This document shows, piece by piece, positions 1-6,210 of a stretch of 7,725 nt of DNA (position 1 is its first letter; every line of letters starts with the position of its first letter). The stretch covers positions 1-7,725 of the forward strand of contig JAGBTR010000044.1 of assembly GCA_017631215.1 (NCBI GenBank), read 5' to 3'. Source of the DNA: Clostridia bacterium. GTDB lineage: Bacteria > Bacillota > Clostridia > Oscillospirales > CAG-272. The notes beneath the pieces are model-generated. The model saw nothing but the letters and a program-made list of their open reading frames with translations, made no database searches and was not told the DNA's origin. A program made the position numbers and the translations under genes.

Positions 1-1
1 C

Positions 2-3000
2 CTCCTTGATGGGGCCGAGGTTCTTGAAGATTTCGATATCCAGAATCATTTCGAGTACCATCAGGAAGATGACTATCGAACCCGCTACGGCGAAGGACTC
101 GATGTCGACGCTGAAGAGCTTGCCATCAATCGCTATCAGATCACGGTGTGGGCGAGCCGTTCGTTTGAGGCTGCCTCGCAGGATTACAGAGCCATCCAAC
201 TCTCCGTCATGAAAGCGCAAAACGAGGTCGCGGGCAAGGCGGCCGTGCAAAGCGCAGGTACGCCCGGCATCAGCTATGTGCTTTCGGACAGCTTGTCCTA
301 TCAGAACAATGCCAATTCGCGCTGGGCACCCTCGTCCAACGATAGCTTTCTCGGCATGACACTGCCGCTTCTGAGTGACGGCATTCCGCTGACCATCACC
401 TCGATGGAGCAAATTCGCTCGGCCGAGGATCTCAAGGGCATCAATCTGCTGCTTCTTTCATTTGACGGTCAGAAGCCAATGGATGAAACCGTGTGTCGGG
501 TCATTGCCGATTGGATTCTGGAGGGCGGCGTTTGTCTGTATGTCGGCGGCCATGACCAATACGATACGGTGTCCGATGCGTGGTGGGGCAGTGCGAGCAC
601 CCCATTTGGCGCGTTGTTGGATGCGCTTGGACTTGACGTGACACTCGGCTATATGAGCCTTGAGAGTGATGAGCACCTTGAATGGGTCGGAACCGGTAAG
701 CAGACGGCGCTCAATTCCTTAAATTGTCCTGTATCCTATAATTCTTTCTATGCTTATTTCGAGGGCGAAGAGAATCCCATTTTGATGCTGAACGGCAAAA
801 CCGTCGGTATCGATGAGGCCGTTGGCAAAGGGCGTCTTGTTGCCGTCAGCGTGCCGGCTGCCATATTTACCACGGAGAGTGGCGGCAGCGAGGCCATGCG
901 CAAGCTGGCTGCGTACGCCTGCCAATATGCTAAGTATCCGTACGATGCGACCACGCTCATGTGGGCAAAGCGCGGAGATGTTGTCGCCGCTTACTCCATC
1001 GAACACAAAAACGTGCTGACGGGTAAATACGTGGATTTGTTTGATGCGCAGCTCGGTATTCACACGCACTATGTTATCGAGGCAAACAAGAGCGCGCTCC
1101 TTTACGATATTACCAATATCGAAATTACCGATACCCCTCGCATTGTCTTTTCCGGCGGTGAGCTGACAGTGAAGGAGGAGAGCGCGAGCGTGAGTGAATT
1201 CACGGTGGCCAGCCCCGAATCGGCTACCGTTGCCACGCGCCTCATCGCGTCGGACGGCCTTTATCCGCAAAGCATCACGGCTACCAACTATAAGGGAAAT
1301 ATTCAAGTGGAATGCTTGAGTGCGTGGGATAGCCAAACGGATTCGTTACTCGTTCGCTTCCTCGGACAGGGGAGAGGTGTCAATGTGACGGTCGAATGGG
1401 GAAGTGCTCCTGTGGCCGATTACGAGCTGCAAGTGGCCGAGTCGATCCGGGCATTTGCTCCCATCATTGAGCAATCGGATCTTGACGTCCTCCTGAAAAA
1501 GGGCAAGGCCGTATTGACCTCGATTACGACCAAAAACGGCAACAATGCCAATGACCGCAGATTCATCGTTGGCAACAGCGCACAGGTCGGCACGTATAAC
1601 TACTTTTGCGACGGTGTCGGCGAGATCGTCTGGGGCGTGGATCTGAACGTCTATAAGGGCGCTTATGTGGCGCTGATGCTTTCGCAGAATTATCGTCTTG
1701 AGGTCTCAACGGACAGAACCAATTGGACGGAGATCCAGAATTTCATCACCGTTAACGGCCACCGAATCGATGCCAACACCAACACCTACATCGTTGGCGT
1801 GGACAGCTCGGTATATGCCAAGGACAGCGATATGATGTATATTCGTCTCTCCAACGCCGATCCCGATCCCAAAAAGGGATGGGGTGGCGCTGTGAGCGAG
1901 TATCACGTTTACTTCGATGCCCCCAAAATTTCCGAGACCGCCCCGGAGGATTATGCACCGCTTGCGGACTCGTTGGATGAGTATGACGGGATCTACGCCT
2001 CTCTCAACCGATATCAGGTGGCAAGCAATTCCGCCGGCGAGGACGAGGAATTTATTCACGTCAACTATGCCCAGGCAACGGCCTCGCTTCGCTATTGCGA
2101 TGTGGATCACGAGATCATTCTCAAATTTGATCTGAAAAAGTACAAGGATGCCGTCATCGCGCTTCGTATCAGCCAGAATTACCGCATTCAGGTGTCAAGC
2201 GATGACCTCGCTTATATGACCGTTCAGGATTGGCTGCTGGCAGGCAACGAGTGGAGTCAGGCACCGAACAACAAGACCTATCTCATCCTTGACAGCAGCG
2301 TTTACGCCAAGGATTCCGATGCGCTGTACGTCAAGATCGACAACGCCGGCACGGATAAGCAGGGCTGGGGCGGCGCGCTGTACAGTATTACCGTATACTA
2401 CGGCGGCGATCCCGTTCACCCGAACACCCCCGGACAGCCGGACACCCCCGTGTTGCCTGAAATCTCCCCCGAGGACTTTGCGCCGCTTCACGCGGACCTT
2501 GCCGCGCTGAATGCTGCCTACGCCTCGCGCCACAAGCGCACCGTGCTGACAAACGAGCAGGGAGAGGATAAGAATTTCCTCGACCTTGGCAAGAGCACAG
2601 GTCTTGCCAACAAGAACTGCCGCTATTGCGATGGCAACCGTGAGCTGGTCTATCGGTTTGACTTGACCAAATATCAAAACGCCGTGATCGCGCTGCAGCT
2701 TTGTCAGAATTATCGCGTGCTGATCTCGCTTGACGGCAAGAATTATGTGACCGTTCAGGATTGGATTCTGGACGGCAACGAGTGGGGACAGATCCTGAAG
2801 GAGAACATGACCTACGTCGCGATCGACAGCACGCTCTACGCCAAGGACGCCGATGCGCTGTATGTTAAGATCGACAACGCCGGCACGGATAAGCAGAACT
2901 ACGGTGCCGCCATCTACTCCTTCACCGTTTATTATGAGGGCGAAGAGGTCGTAGAGGATGACACCGCACTCGATAAAGAGATCGCGACCTATCTGGACGT

Positions 3001-3457
3001 GCTGGAGGATGACACGCAGCTCAGATCCGAGCTGAGCGCATCCTACCAAAAGAGTGAAACGGTGCTTGTCAACGAGCTCCATCCCGGCGCGGATGCCGCA
3101 TTTCTTGTCAGCGATACCGTCGGTATCAACAAAAACTGTAAGTTCTGCGACGGCGCAAGAAGCCTGATCTACGGCTACGATCTGACGAAGTACCGAGACG
3201 CCGTCGTGGTGCTCAAGATCGCAAACAACTACAACGTCCGCGTGTCCTCGGATAACCAAAGCTGGACGACCGTTCAGGATTACGTCAACGTGCACGGCTC
3301 GCGCATCACAAGCTCGGAGAATCTCGGCTGGATCGTGATCGATAGCGCAAACTTCTTTGCCGATGCCGATATGATGTATATTCGCATGGGCAATTCGGGC
3401 GATGCGGGCGGCTACGGCGGTGCCGTCTACGAATTCACTGTGTTCTATAACGAATAA
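2..3457 (+). CDS. Large modular, probably extracellular protein, 5'-truncated by the window edge: GATase-like region plus four C-terminal beta-sandwich repeats
   Basis: The reading frame is open from the first bases, so the gene starts outside the window. The ATG at 146 is internal, because codons before it read as normal protein. 1151 residues are visible (residue 1 = base 2). Residues about 85-300 resemble the glutamine-amidotransferase-like domain attached to some glycosidases (as in the middle domain of family A4 beta-galactosidases): a GISYVLSDS strand near 89, LLLLSFDGQKP near 150, YVGGHDQYD near 180, then a GKGRLVAVSVP strand. A beta-rich segment follows, with RGDVVAAY near 324 and LTGKYVDLFD just after it. 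Residues 481-1151 are four tandem modules. A Pro/Thr-rich linker (PNTPGQPDTP) lies between modules 2 and 3. No sortase motif or C-terminal membrane segment is present, and any signal peptide would be outside the window. No catalytic residues can be assigned. Secretion and carbohydrate binding are inference. An adhesin is the main alternative. Confidence 0.8.
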   Translation, partial: LLDGAEVLEDFDIQNHFEYHQEDDYRTRYGEGLDVDAEELAINRYQITVWASRSFEAASQDYRAIQLSVMKAQNEVAGKAAVQSAGTPGISYVLSDSLSYQNNANSRWAPSSNDSFLGMTLPLLSDGIPLTITSMEQIRSAEDLKGINLLLLSFDGQKPMDETVCRVIADWILEGGVCLYVGGHDQYDTVSDAWWGSASTPFGALLDALGLDVTLGYMSLESDEHLEWVGTGKQTALNSLNCPVSYNSFYAYFEGEENPILMLNGKTVGIDEAVGKGRLVAVSVPAAIFTTESGGSEAMRKLAAYACQYAKYPYDATTLMWAKRGDVVAAYSIEHKNVLTGKYVDLFDAQLGIHTHYVIEANKSALLYDITNIEITDTPRIVFSGGELTVKEESASVSEFTVASPESATVATRLIASDGLYPQSITATNYKGNIQVECLSAWDSQTDSLLVRFLGQGRGVNVTVEWGSAPVADYELQVAESIRAFAPIIEQSDLDVLLKKGKAVLTSITTKNGNNANDRRFIVGNSAQVGTYNYFCDGVGEIVWGVDLNVYKGAYVALMLSQNYRLEVSTDRTNWTEIQNFITVNGHRIDANTNTYIVGVDSSVYAKDSDMMYIRLSNADPDPKKGWGGAVSEYHVYFDAPKISETAPEDYAPLADSLDEYDGIYASLNRYQVASNSAGEDEEFIHVNYAQATASLRYCDVDHEIILKFDLKKYKDAVIALRISQNYRIQVSSDDLAYMTVQDWLLAGNEWSQAPNNKTYLILDSSVYAKDSDALYVKIDNAGTDKQGWGGALYSITVYYGGDPVHPNTPGQPDTPVLPEISPEDFAPLHADLAALNAAYASRHKRTVLTNEQGEDKNFLDLGKSTGLANKNCRYCDGNRELVYRFDLTKYQNAVIALQLCQNYRVLISLDGKNYVTVQDWILDGNEWGQILKENMTYVAIDSTLYAKDADALYVKIDNAGTDKQNYGAAIYSFTVYYEGEEVVEDDTALDKEIATYLDVLEDDTQLRSELSASYQKSETVLVNELHPGADAAFLVSDTVGINKNCKFCDGARSLIYGYDLTKYRDAVVVLKIANNYNVRVSSDNQSWTTVQDYVNVHGSRITSSENLGWIVIDSANFFADADMMYIRMGNSGDAGGYGGAVYEFTVFYNE
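1442..3454 (+). repeat. Four tandem protein modules, each about 160 codons, in the large surface-type gene
   Basis: The modules span roughly 1442-1918, 1919-2410, 2462-2941 and 2966-3454. Each opens with a helical segment (for example APLADSLDEYD, APLHADLAALN). Each then carries an aromatic-Cys-Asp element (FCDG, YCDV, YCDG, FCDG), a strand ending in DL.KY or DLNVYK, the core NY.(V/L).(V/I)S.D, an IQ or VQD motif, a DSS.YAKDSD-like turn, and a closing (Y/V)(I/V)(R/K)(I/L/M).N....GWGGA or YGGA followed by VYY or VFY. This layout resembles galactose-binding-like beta-sandwiches (F5/8 type C, CBM6/35-like), seen by eye rather than by alignment. Modules 2 and 3 are closest in DNA. Module 4 differs most (FADAD in place of AKDSD). 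Each module has a single conserved Cys, so it cannot form a disulfide within that element. Confidence 0.75.
2303..2896 (+). repeat. Recently duplicated DNA stretch shared by modules 2 and 3
   Basis: Bases 2303-2362 and 2837-2896 match at 56 of 60 positions by hand alignment, and their last 30 bases are identical. Both encode the YAKD(S/A)DALYVKIDNAGTDKQ segment. The rest of the two modules is more diverged in DNA, so this patch points to recent duplication or gene conversion rather than selection on protein sequence alone. Confidence 0.7.
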
Positions 3458-3652
3458 TACCCAAGGGAGGCAGCCGTCCACGGCCAGACCGCCATTGCCA
3501 TGGGCCTTGGCGAGGGCATCTGCCGCGACACGGACGATCTGCGCCGCCAACTGATCGAGGTCGTCGAAAGGGACAGTTGCCGATCGGAGAAAGAATGGCA
3601 AACCAAACAAATAGTTTATCCCATACTAAATGGGTTTGTAAGTACCACATAG
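3458..3652 (+). pseudogene. Coding-like gene remnant without a start codon, in frame after the stop of the large gene
   Basis: Directly after the TAA at 3455-3457 the same frame stays open for 64 codons to a TAG at 3650-3652. The translation looks like genuine protein rather than spacer: HGQTAIAMGLGEGIC, then DTDDLRRQLIEVVERD, then KEWQTKQIVYPILNGF. It resembles the C-terminal tail of an enzyme, but I do not recognise the family. An AAGGGAGG lies at 3463-3470, but the first in-frame ATG is at 3500, 29 bases further on, which is too far for normal initiation. A start there would give 50 residues. The G+C content is coding-like up to about 3590 and drops sharply after that. The best reading is the 3' end of a gene whose front was lost when the large gene or its repeats were rearranged. 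A short real gene or stop-codon readthrough is less likely. Confidence 0.45.
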
Positions 3653-3700
3653 TGTTTGTGCCTTTTATCGTATCATAAGCATTAGAAAAAAATCAAGTAT

Positions 3701-3756
3701 AAATCTCCTTGCTTTGCAGATACTAACAGTACAAATCTGTAAAAGCAAGGAGATTT
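3701..3756 (+). promoter_or_regulatory. Leader hairpin that sequesters the ribosome binding site of the spoVT-like gene (or acts as terminator/attenuator)
   Basis: The left arm AAATCTCCTTGCTTT (3701-3715) is perfectly complementary to AAAGCAAGGAGATTT (3742-3756). An inner stem CAGAT (3717-3721) with ATCTG (3735-3739) extends it across a 1x2 internal loop, leaving a 13-base loop. The right arm contains AAGGAG (3747-3752), the only good Shine-Dalgarno site for the ATG at 3765, so the folded RNA would hide it. The right arm also runs into a T stretch (ATTTTTAT), so the hairpin could instead terminate upstream transcription. The A+T-rich DNA at 3653-3700 must hold the promoter, but I find no convincing -35/-10 pair. 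TATAAA at 3698-3703 is a possible -10, and a start just after it would remove part of the left arm. Confidence 0.6.
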
Positions 3757-3764
3757 TTATATAT

Positions 3765-4325
3765 ATGAAAGCCACAGGAATTGTCCGCCGCATTGACGAC
3801 CTCGGGCGCGTTGTGATCCCCAAGGAGATCAGAAGAACGATGAGAATCCGCGAGGGTGACCCCCTTGAGATCTACACCGACCGCGAGGGCGAGGTCATTT
3901 TCAAAAAATATTCGCCCATCGGCGAGCTGGCGGGCTTTGCCGCACAGTATGCAGAGACGCTGCACAAGACCTGCTTGCTGGCGGTGGTCATTTGCGACCG
4001 CGATGCGGTGATCGCCTGCTCGGGCGTGCCGCGCAAGGAGTTTGCCGACAAGGCACTCTCGGACGAGCTGGAGGGTATCATCAACGGTCGGTCACTGTAC
4101 GTCTTTCGCGAGGGCGAGGATCGCCTTCCCGTGCTGGCAACGGCGGGCGACGACCACTATATCGGCTGCGCGATGCCCATCCTGAGCGAGGGTGACATCA
4201 TTGGATGTGTTGTGTCCGTCCATTCGACCGACGAGCAAAAGCGCGCCAGCGCTCCCGCCGCTGACGTCGAGACCAAGCTTATCCAGACCGCCGCCACCTT
4301 CCTCGGCAAGCAGCTCGAGAGTTGA
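3765..4325 (+). CDS. spoVT: SpoVT-like AbrB-family sporulation transcription regulator
   Basis: 186 residues, close to the 178 of Bacillus subtilis SpoVT. Residues 1-50 form the swapped-hairpin AbrB DNA-binding domain, with the hallmark MKATGIVRRIDDLGRVVIPKEIRR and a following MRIREGDPLEIY. Residues about 53-182 form the GAF-like sensor domain (LLAVVICDRD, IGCAMPIL, GDIIGCVVSVHS). The ATG at 3765 is chosen because the family begins with MKATGIVRRID and an AAGGAG lies 12 bases upstream. An in-frame ATG at 3714 would add 17 atypical residues and lies inside the leader hairpin. In Bacillus, SpoVT is made in the forespore and activates or represses sigma-G-dependent genes, affecting spore coat, germination and resistance. 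The partner gene across the convergent intergenic region has a sigma-G-like promoter. Some Clostridia carry several AbrB/GAF paralogues, so orthology is likely but not certain. Confidence 0.88.
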   Translation: MKATGIVRRIDDLGRVVIPKEIRRTMRIREGDPLEIYTDREGEVIFKKYSPIGELAGFAAQYAETLHKTCLLAVVICDRDAVIACSGVPRKEFADKALSDELEGIINGRSLYVFREGEDRLPVLATAGDDHYIGCAMPILSEGDIIGCVVSVHSTDEQKRASAPAADVETKLIQTAATFLGKQLES

Positions 4326-4328
4326 GGA

Positions 4329-4354
4329 GAGGGGACGAGGGGAACGAGGGGAAT
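4329..4354 (+). repeat. Three short GA-rich tandem units just after the spoVT-like stop
   Basis: GAGGGGAC, GAGGGGAAC and GAGGGGAAT follow one another at 4329-4336, 4337-4345 and 4346-4354. The last unit's GAGGGG can also pair with CCCCTC at 4392-4397, enclosing the hairpin between them. No function is evident. Polymerase slippage at the border of the repeat element is a simple explanation. Confidence 0.5.
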
Positions 4355-4357
4355 GAT

Positions 4358-4406
4358 GTAGGGGGACTTTTTGGGAAAAGTCCCCCTACGACCCCTCAAA
4401 AACCTT
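4358..4406 (-). repeat. Dispersed-type hairpin repeat, copy A (inverted relative to copy B)
   Basis: GTAGGGGGACTTTT (4358-4371) and AAAAGTCCCCCTAC (4376-4389) form a perfect 14-bp stem around a TGGG loop. Next comes ACCCCTCAAAAACCTT (4391-4406). On the minus strand the order is AAGGTTTTTGAGGGGT and then the hairpin, the same order as in copy B on the plus strand. It lies 32 bases after the spoVT-like stop and may help terminate that transcript, although no T run follows the stem. I recall similar G-rich hairpins with a TTTTTGA-GGGG lead-in in many Clostridia intergenic regions. That is memory, not a search. Confidence 0.65.
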
Positions 4407-4532
4407 TAACATGTTTTTAGGTAACTGTCGGCGTTCGTGCGGTGCGAGAGATGAGCACATACGCGCCCGGACGAGCGCCCAAACCTGCATAAAAAAGAAC
4501 GCCAAGCGAAAAGCACACATCCATACCCGATA
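4407..4532. other. Spacer between the two inverted hairpin repeats, no gene seen
   Basis: About 126 bases separate the two repeat arms. Open frames crossing it on the plus strand run into the convergent gene and have low-complexity translations, so I do not call a gene. A weak possible stem pairs GGCGTTCGT (4430-4438) with ACGAGCGCC (4471-4479), with one G-T wobble and a 32-base loop. No ribosome binding site, promoter or RNA family is recognised. Confidence 0.4.
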
Positions 4533-4584
4533 TGAAGTTTTTGAAGGGGGGCGGGGGACACTTTTTCCAAAAAGTGTCCCCCGC
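4533..4584 (+). repeat. Dispersed-type hairpin repeat, copy B; probable terminator of the minus-strand gene
   Basis: A GAAGTTTTTGAAGGGG lead-in (4533-4548) precedes GCGGGGGACACTTTTT (4551-4566) and AAAAAGTGTCCCCCGC (4569-4584). These form a perfect 16-bp stem, although the CC turn is too tight and the top pairs must open. Apart from the two-base AC/GT insert in each arm, it matches copy A read on the other strand. The stem begins seven bases beyond the stop codon of the 154-residue gene on the minus strand, a natural place for a terminator, although the U run lies inside the stem rather than after it. Confidence 0.65.
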
Positions 4585-4591
4585 GTCTTTA

Positions 4592-5056
4592 TTACAAATA
4601 CCCCTTCATCCTCTCCGCATAAGCCTCCTCGTGTTGGATGAGATCGCGGGCGAGGGTGAGGGCGGCTTCGGAGGCGGTGGTGTTCTCGAACTCGCGCAGT
4701 ATGCGGACGGCGTCCGTCATCGTTGCGTTCGCGTATTGCAGAAGCAGTGCGGCGATGTGACCGACCGAGCTGTCCATCAACGTGTTCATCGAGGTGGCGA
4801 CCTTGGCGGTCATACGGCTCGTGAGACTCCCCTCAAGCGTCAGCTCGCCCGCCTTGCTCAACAGTGCATTGGCACGGGTGGCGAGCGATTCGCATCCCCC
4901 CAACCACAGCGTCAGCTCGCTCTTGAAGGTGGCATCCTCGCTCTCGACCTTGGGCAATAGCGCGCGAACGGTGTCTGCCTCGGCGGCGGTGATTTGATAT
5001 ACCTGCTCCAAAAGCGAGACCGTACTGCTTTTGGCTTGTGCGTTTCTTGTTTTCAT
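4592..5056 (-). CDS. Small all-helical protein of unknown function, candidate forespore-expressed gene
   Basis: 154 residues beginning MKTRNAQAKS. The start at 5056 is fixed by a strong GGAGGAAGG (5065-5073) eight bases upstream. A longer frame opening at 5092 would place this site inside the coding region. The sequence is Leu/Ala/Glu-rich and can be read as a bundle: helix about 12-37, helix about 40-70, helix about 78-120, and a last helix about 126-153 ending HEEAYAERMKGYL. The length and the last helix recall ferritin-like proteins of the DUF2383 type found in spore-formers, but a clear pair of E..H metal-binding motifs is missing, so this is only a resemblance. There is no signal peptide or membrane segment, so it is probably cytoplasmic. 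A sigma-G-like promoter lies upstream and a spoVT-like gene faces it, suggesting a role in the forespore. Function is unknown. Confidence 0.8.
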   Translation of the reverse strand: MKTRNAQAKSSTVSLLEQVYQITAAEADTVRALLPKVESEDATFKSELTLWLGGCESLATRANALLSKAGELTLEGSLTSRMTAKVATSMNTLMDSSVGHIAALLLQYANATMTDAVRILREFENTTASEAALTLARDLIQHEEAYAERMKGYL

Positions 5057-5095
5057 TGGGTGATCCTTCCTCCGCGACGGCGCGGCTTGCATACG

Positions 5096-5145
5096 AAAAT
5101 AGAACGGGCACCGCCCATTCTCTCATAGTATGGCGCGGTGCCCGT
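5096..5145 (-). terminator. Rho-independent terminator of the rex-dnaD-dnaC operon
   Basis: On the minus strand, starting 22 bases after the dnaC-like stop, ACGGGCACCGC (5145-5135) pairs with GCGGTGCCCGT (5114-5104). CCAT (5133-5130) then pairs with ATGG (5118-5115) across a single bulged G. This gives a 15-bp stem with an 11-base loop, followed by the U-rich TCTATTTTC. The hairpin overlaps the promoter of the next gene. Confidence 0.75.
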
Positions 5146-5154
5146 GTGCTATGC
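5126..5154 (-). promoter_or_regulatory. Sigma-G-like (forespore) promoter of the 154-residue gene
   Basis: On the minus strand GCATA (5154-5150) and CATACTA (5132-5126) are separated by 17 bases. Both boxes match the Bacillus sigma-G consensus (GHATR, 17-18 bases, CATNHTA). Transcription would start near 5119, giving a leader of about 63 bases that includes the GGAGGAAGG site. No sigma-A promoter of comparable quality lies between the dnaC-like stop and this gene. The -10 box sits partly in the loop of the terminator hairpin and the spacer in its first arm. Confidence 0.55.
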
Positions 5155-5167
5155 AATTTGGATGCTG

Positions 5168-6178
5168 TCAGTTGCCGCGACGCACCTTTTGGGCGCGGAC
5201 GTCCGTCCCCAAAAAGAGCAGGATGCGGAACTCGCCGAACAGACGGCTGGTGATGCGGTCCCAATAGCGGTGGCGCAGCTCGTCCTGCATCAGATTGGTG
5301 CTGATGATGGTCGGGCGGCGCAAATTGAGACGCGTGTTGATGACGTTGTAAAGGCTTGAGACGGTGAACTGATTGACCACCTCGGTGCCCAGGTCGTCGA
5401 TGATGAGCAGGTCGCAATCGTAGAAGCGGTGCAGATCCTCGGTGTCACTGAGGCCCACGCTCGAGCCAAAGCGGGCGTTTTCGAACGAGGCGACCAGCCC
5501 GATCGCACCCGTGTACAGCACGTCATAGCCGCGATCGAGCAGCGACTTTGCCACGGCGGTCGACAGATGCGTCTTGCCAAGTCCCGTGCCGCCCACAAGG
5601 AGAAGATTTCCGCCCGCGGGCAGCTCGTCGATCCTGTCGGGCGAGAAGGCGGCGGCATACTGCTTCATTGCCTGCAGGACAGCCTGCATCGTGCGGTAGG
5701 TCTTTTCGTCGTTGCGGTAGTAATCGAGCGAATAATTGTCAAACGACTGACTCGAGAGCAGAGAACCAAGACCCGACATCTCATAGTTGGCGCAGACCAG
5801 CTTGCTCTTCATACACCGACACATCCGACCGTCGTCGAGATAGCCCGAATCCGAGCATTGGTCACACTCGTATCGCACGTCGGCATAGTCGGTGGGATAC
5901 CCATTGGCGAGCAGAAGTGCGTCGCGCTCGGCACGCATCTCGCCGTGGCGCTGCTTGAGTGCGGCGACGGCGGCCTTTCTGTCCTCCTCCGTCTTGGCCT
6001 CCAGCGAGATGCGCATGATCTCGGGACCGACGGCGGCCATCTGACGGTGCAGCACGGCCACGGCGGGAATGAGCGACTCCACCTCGGCGCGGCGGCGGTC
6101 AGCCTCGTCGTGAGCGCGCTGATATTTGGTTTCGTATTCCTGACGGATACGACGGAAATTATCTTGCTGATAGCCCAT
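5168..6178 (-). CDS. dnaC: DnaC/DnaI-type AAA+ ATPase, replicative helicase loader
   Basis: 336 residues, slightly longer than the roughly 310 of B. subtilis DnaI. An N-terminal coiled-coil-like, charged region (1-95) precedes a zinc-binding cluster of C105, C108, C120 and C122 (CDQC...MCRC). The AAA+ domain carries Walker A GGTGLGKTH (196-204), Walker B LLIIDD (257-262), sensor-1 ISTN (292-295) and an arginine-finger region DRITSR (307-312). Such proteins bind the hexameric DnaB-type helicase and load it on single-stranded DNA at the origin or at restarted forks, with ATP. The start ATG has AAGGAGAT five bases upstream. The gene follows the dnaD-like gene after a 32-base gap, the expected partnership for primosome proteins in Firmicutes, and a terminator follows it. 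The family also includes IstB transposition helpers, but the zinc cluster, the dnaD neighbour and the absence of a transposase favour the helicase loader. Confidence 0.92.
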   Translation of the reverse strand: MGYQQDNFRRIRQEYETKYQRAHDEADRRRAEVESLIPAVAVLHRQMAAVGPEIMRISLEAKTEEDRKAAVAALKQRHGEMRAERDALLLANGYPTDYADVRYECDQCSDSGYLDDGRMCRCMKSKLVCANYEMSGLGSLLSSQSFDNYSLDYYRNDEKTYRTMQAVLQAMKQYAAAFSPDRIDELPAGGNLLLVGGTGLGKTHLSTAVAKSLLDRGYDVLYTGAIGLVASFENARFGSSVGLSDTEDLHRFYDCDLLIIDDLGTEVVNQFTVSSLYNVINTRLNLRRPTIISTNLMQDELRHRYWDRITSRLFGEFRILLFLGTDVRAQKVRRGN

Positions 6179-6210
6179 ATCAAATCTCCTTTTCGGATGG
6201 TGCTAAGGGA

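Noticed and set aside
719..1336. Open frame of 205 codons on the minus strand within the large gene
   Set aside because: Antisense to a continuous protein-like frame, with no start signal or domain.
1442..3454. Evenly spaced repeats considered as a CRISPR array
   Set aside because: The period is about 480 bases, in frame and protein-coding; there are no short direct repeats with unique spacers and no cas genes.
2195..3610. Open frame of 471 codons on the minus strand opposite the module array
   Set aside because: It lies antisense to a clearly coding, repetitive gene. Its translation is Val/Ile/Asp-rich, repeats with the modules, and has no recognisable domain or ribosome binding site.
3622..3628. 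CATACTA resembling a sigma-G -10 box upstream of the spoVT-like gene
   Set aside because: No GHATR-type -35 box lies 17-18 bases upstream (the nearest, GAATG at 3594-3598, is 23 bases away), and the box is inside the coding-like remnant.
3714..3764. Upstream ATG that would lengthen the spoVT-like protein by 17 residues
   Set aside because: The family starts at MKATGIVRRID. The extension is non-conserved in character and lies in the leader hairpin, and the good AAGGAG fits the later start.
4411..4641. Open frames on the plus strand crossing the inverted hairpin repeats
   Set aside because: They translate repeat DNA into low-complexity sequence, run into the end of the opposing gene, and lack a ribosome binding site.
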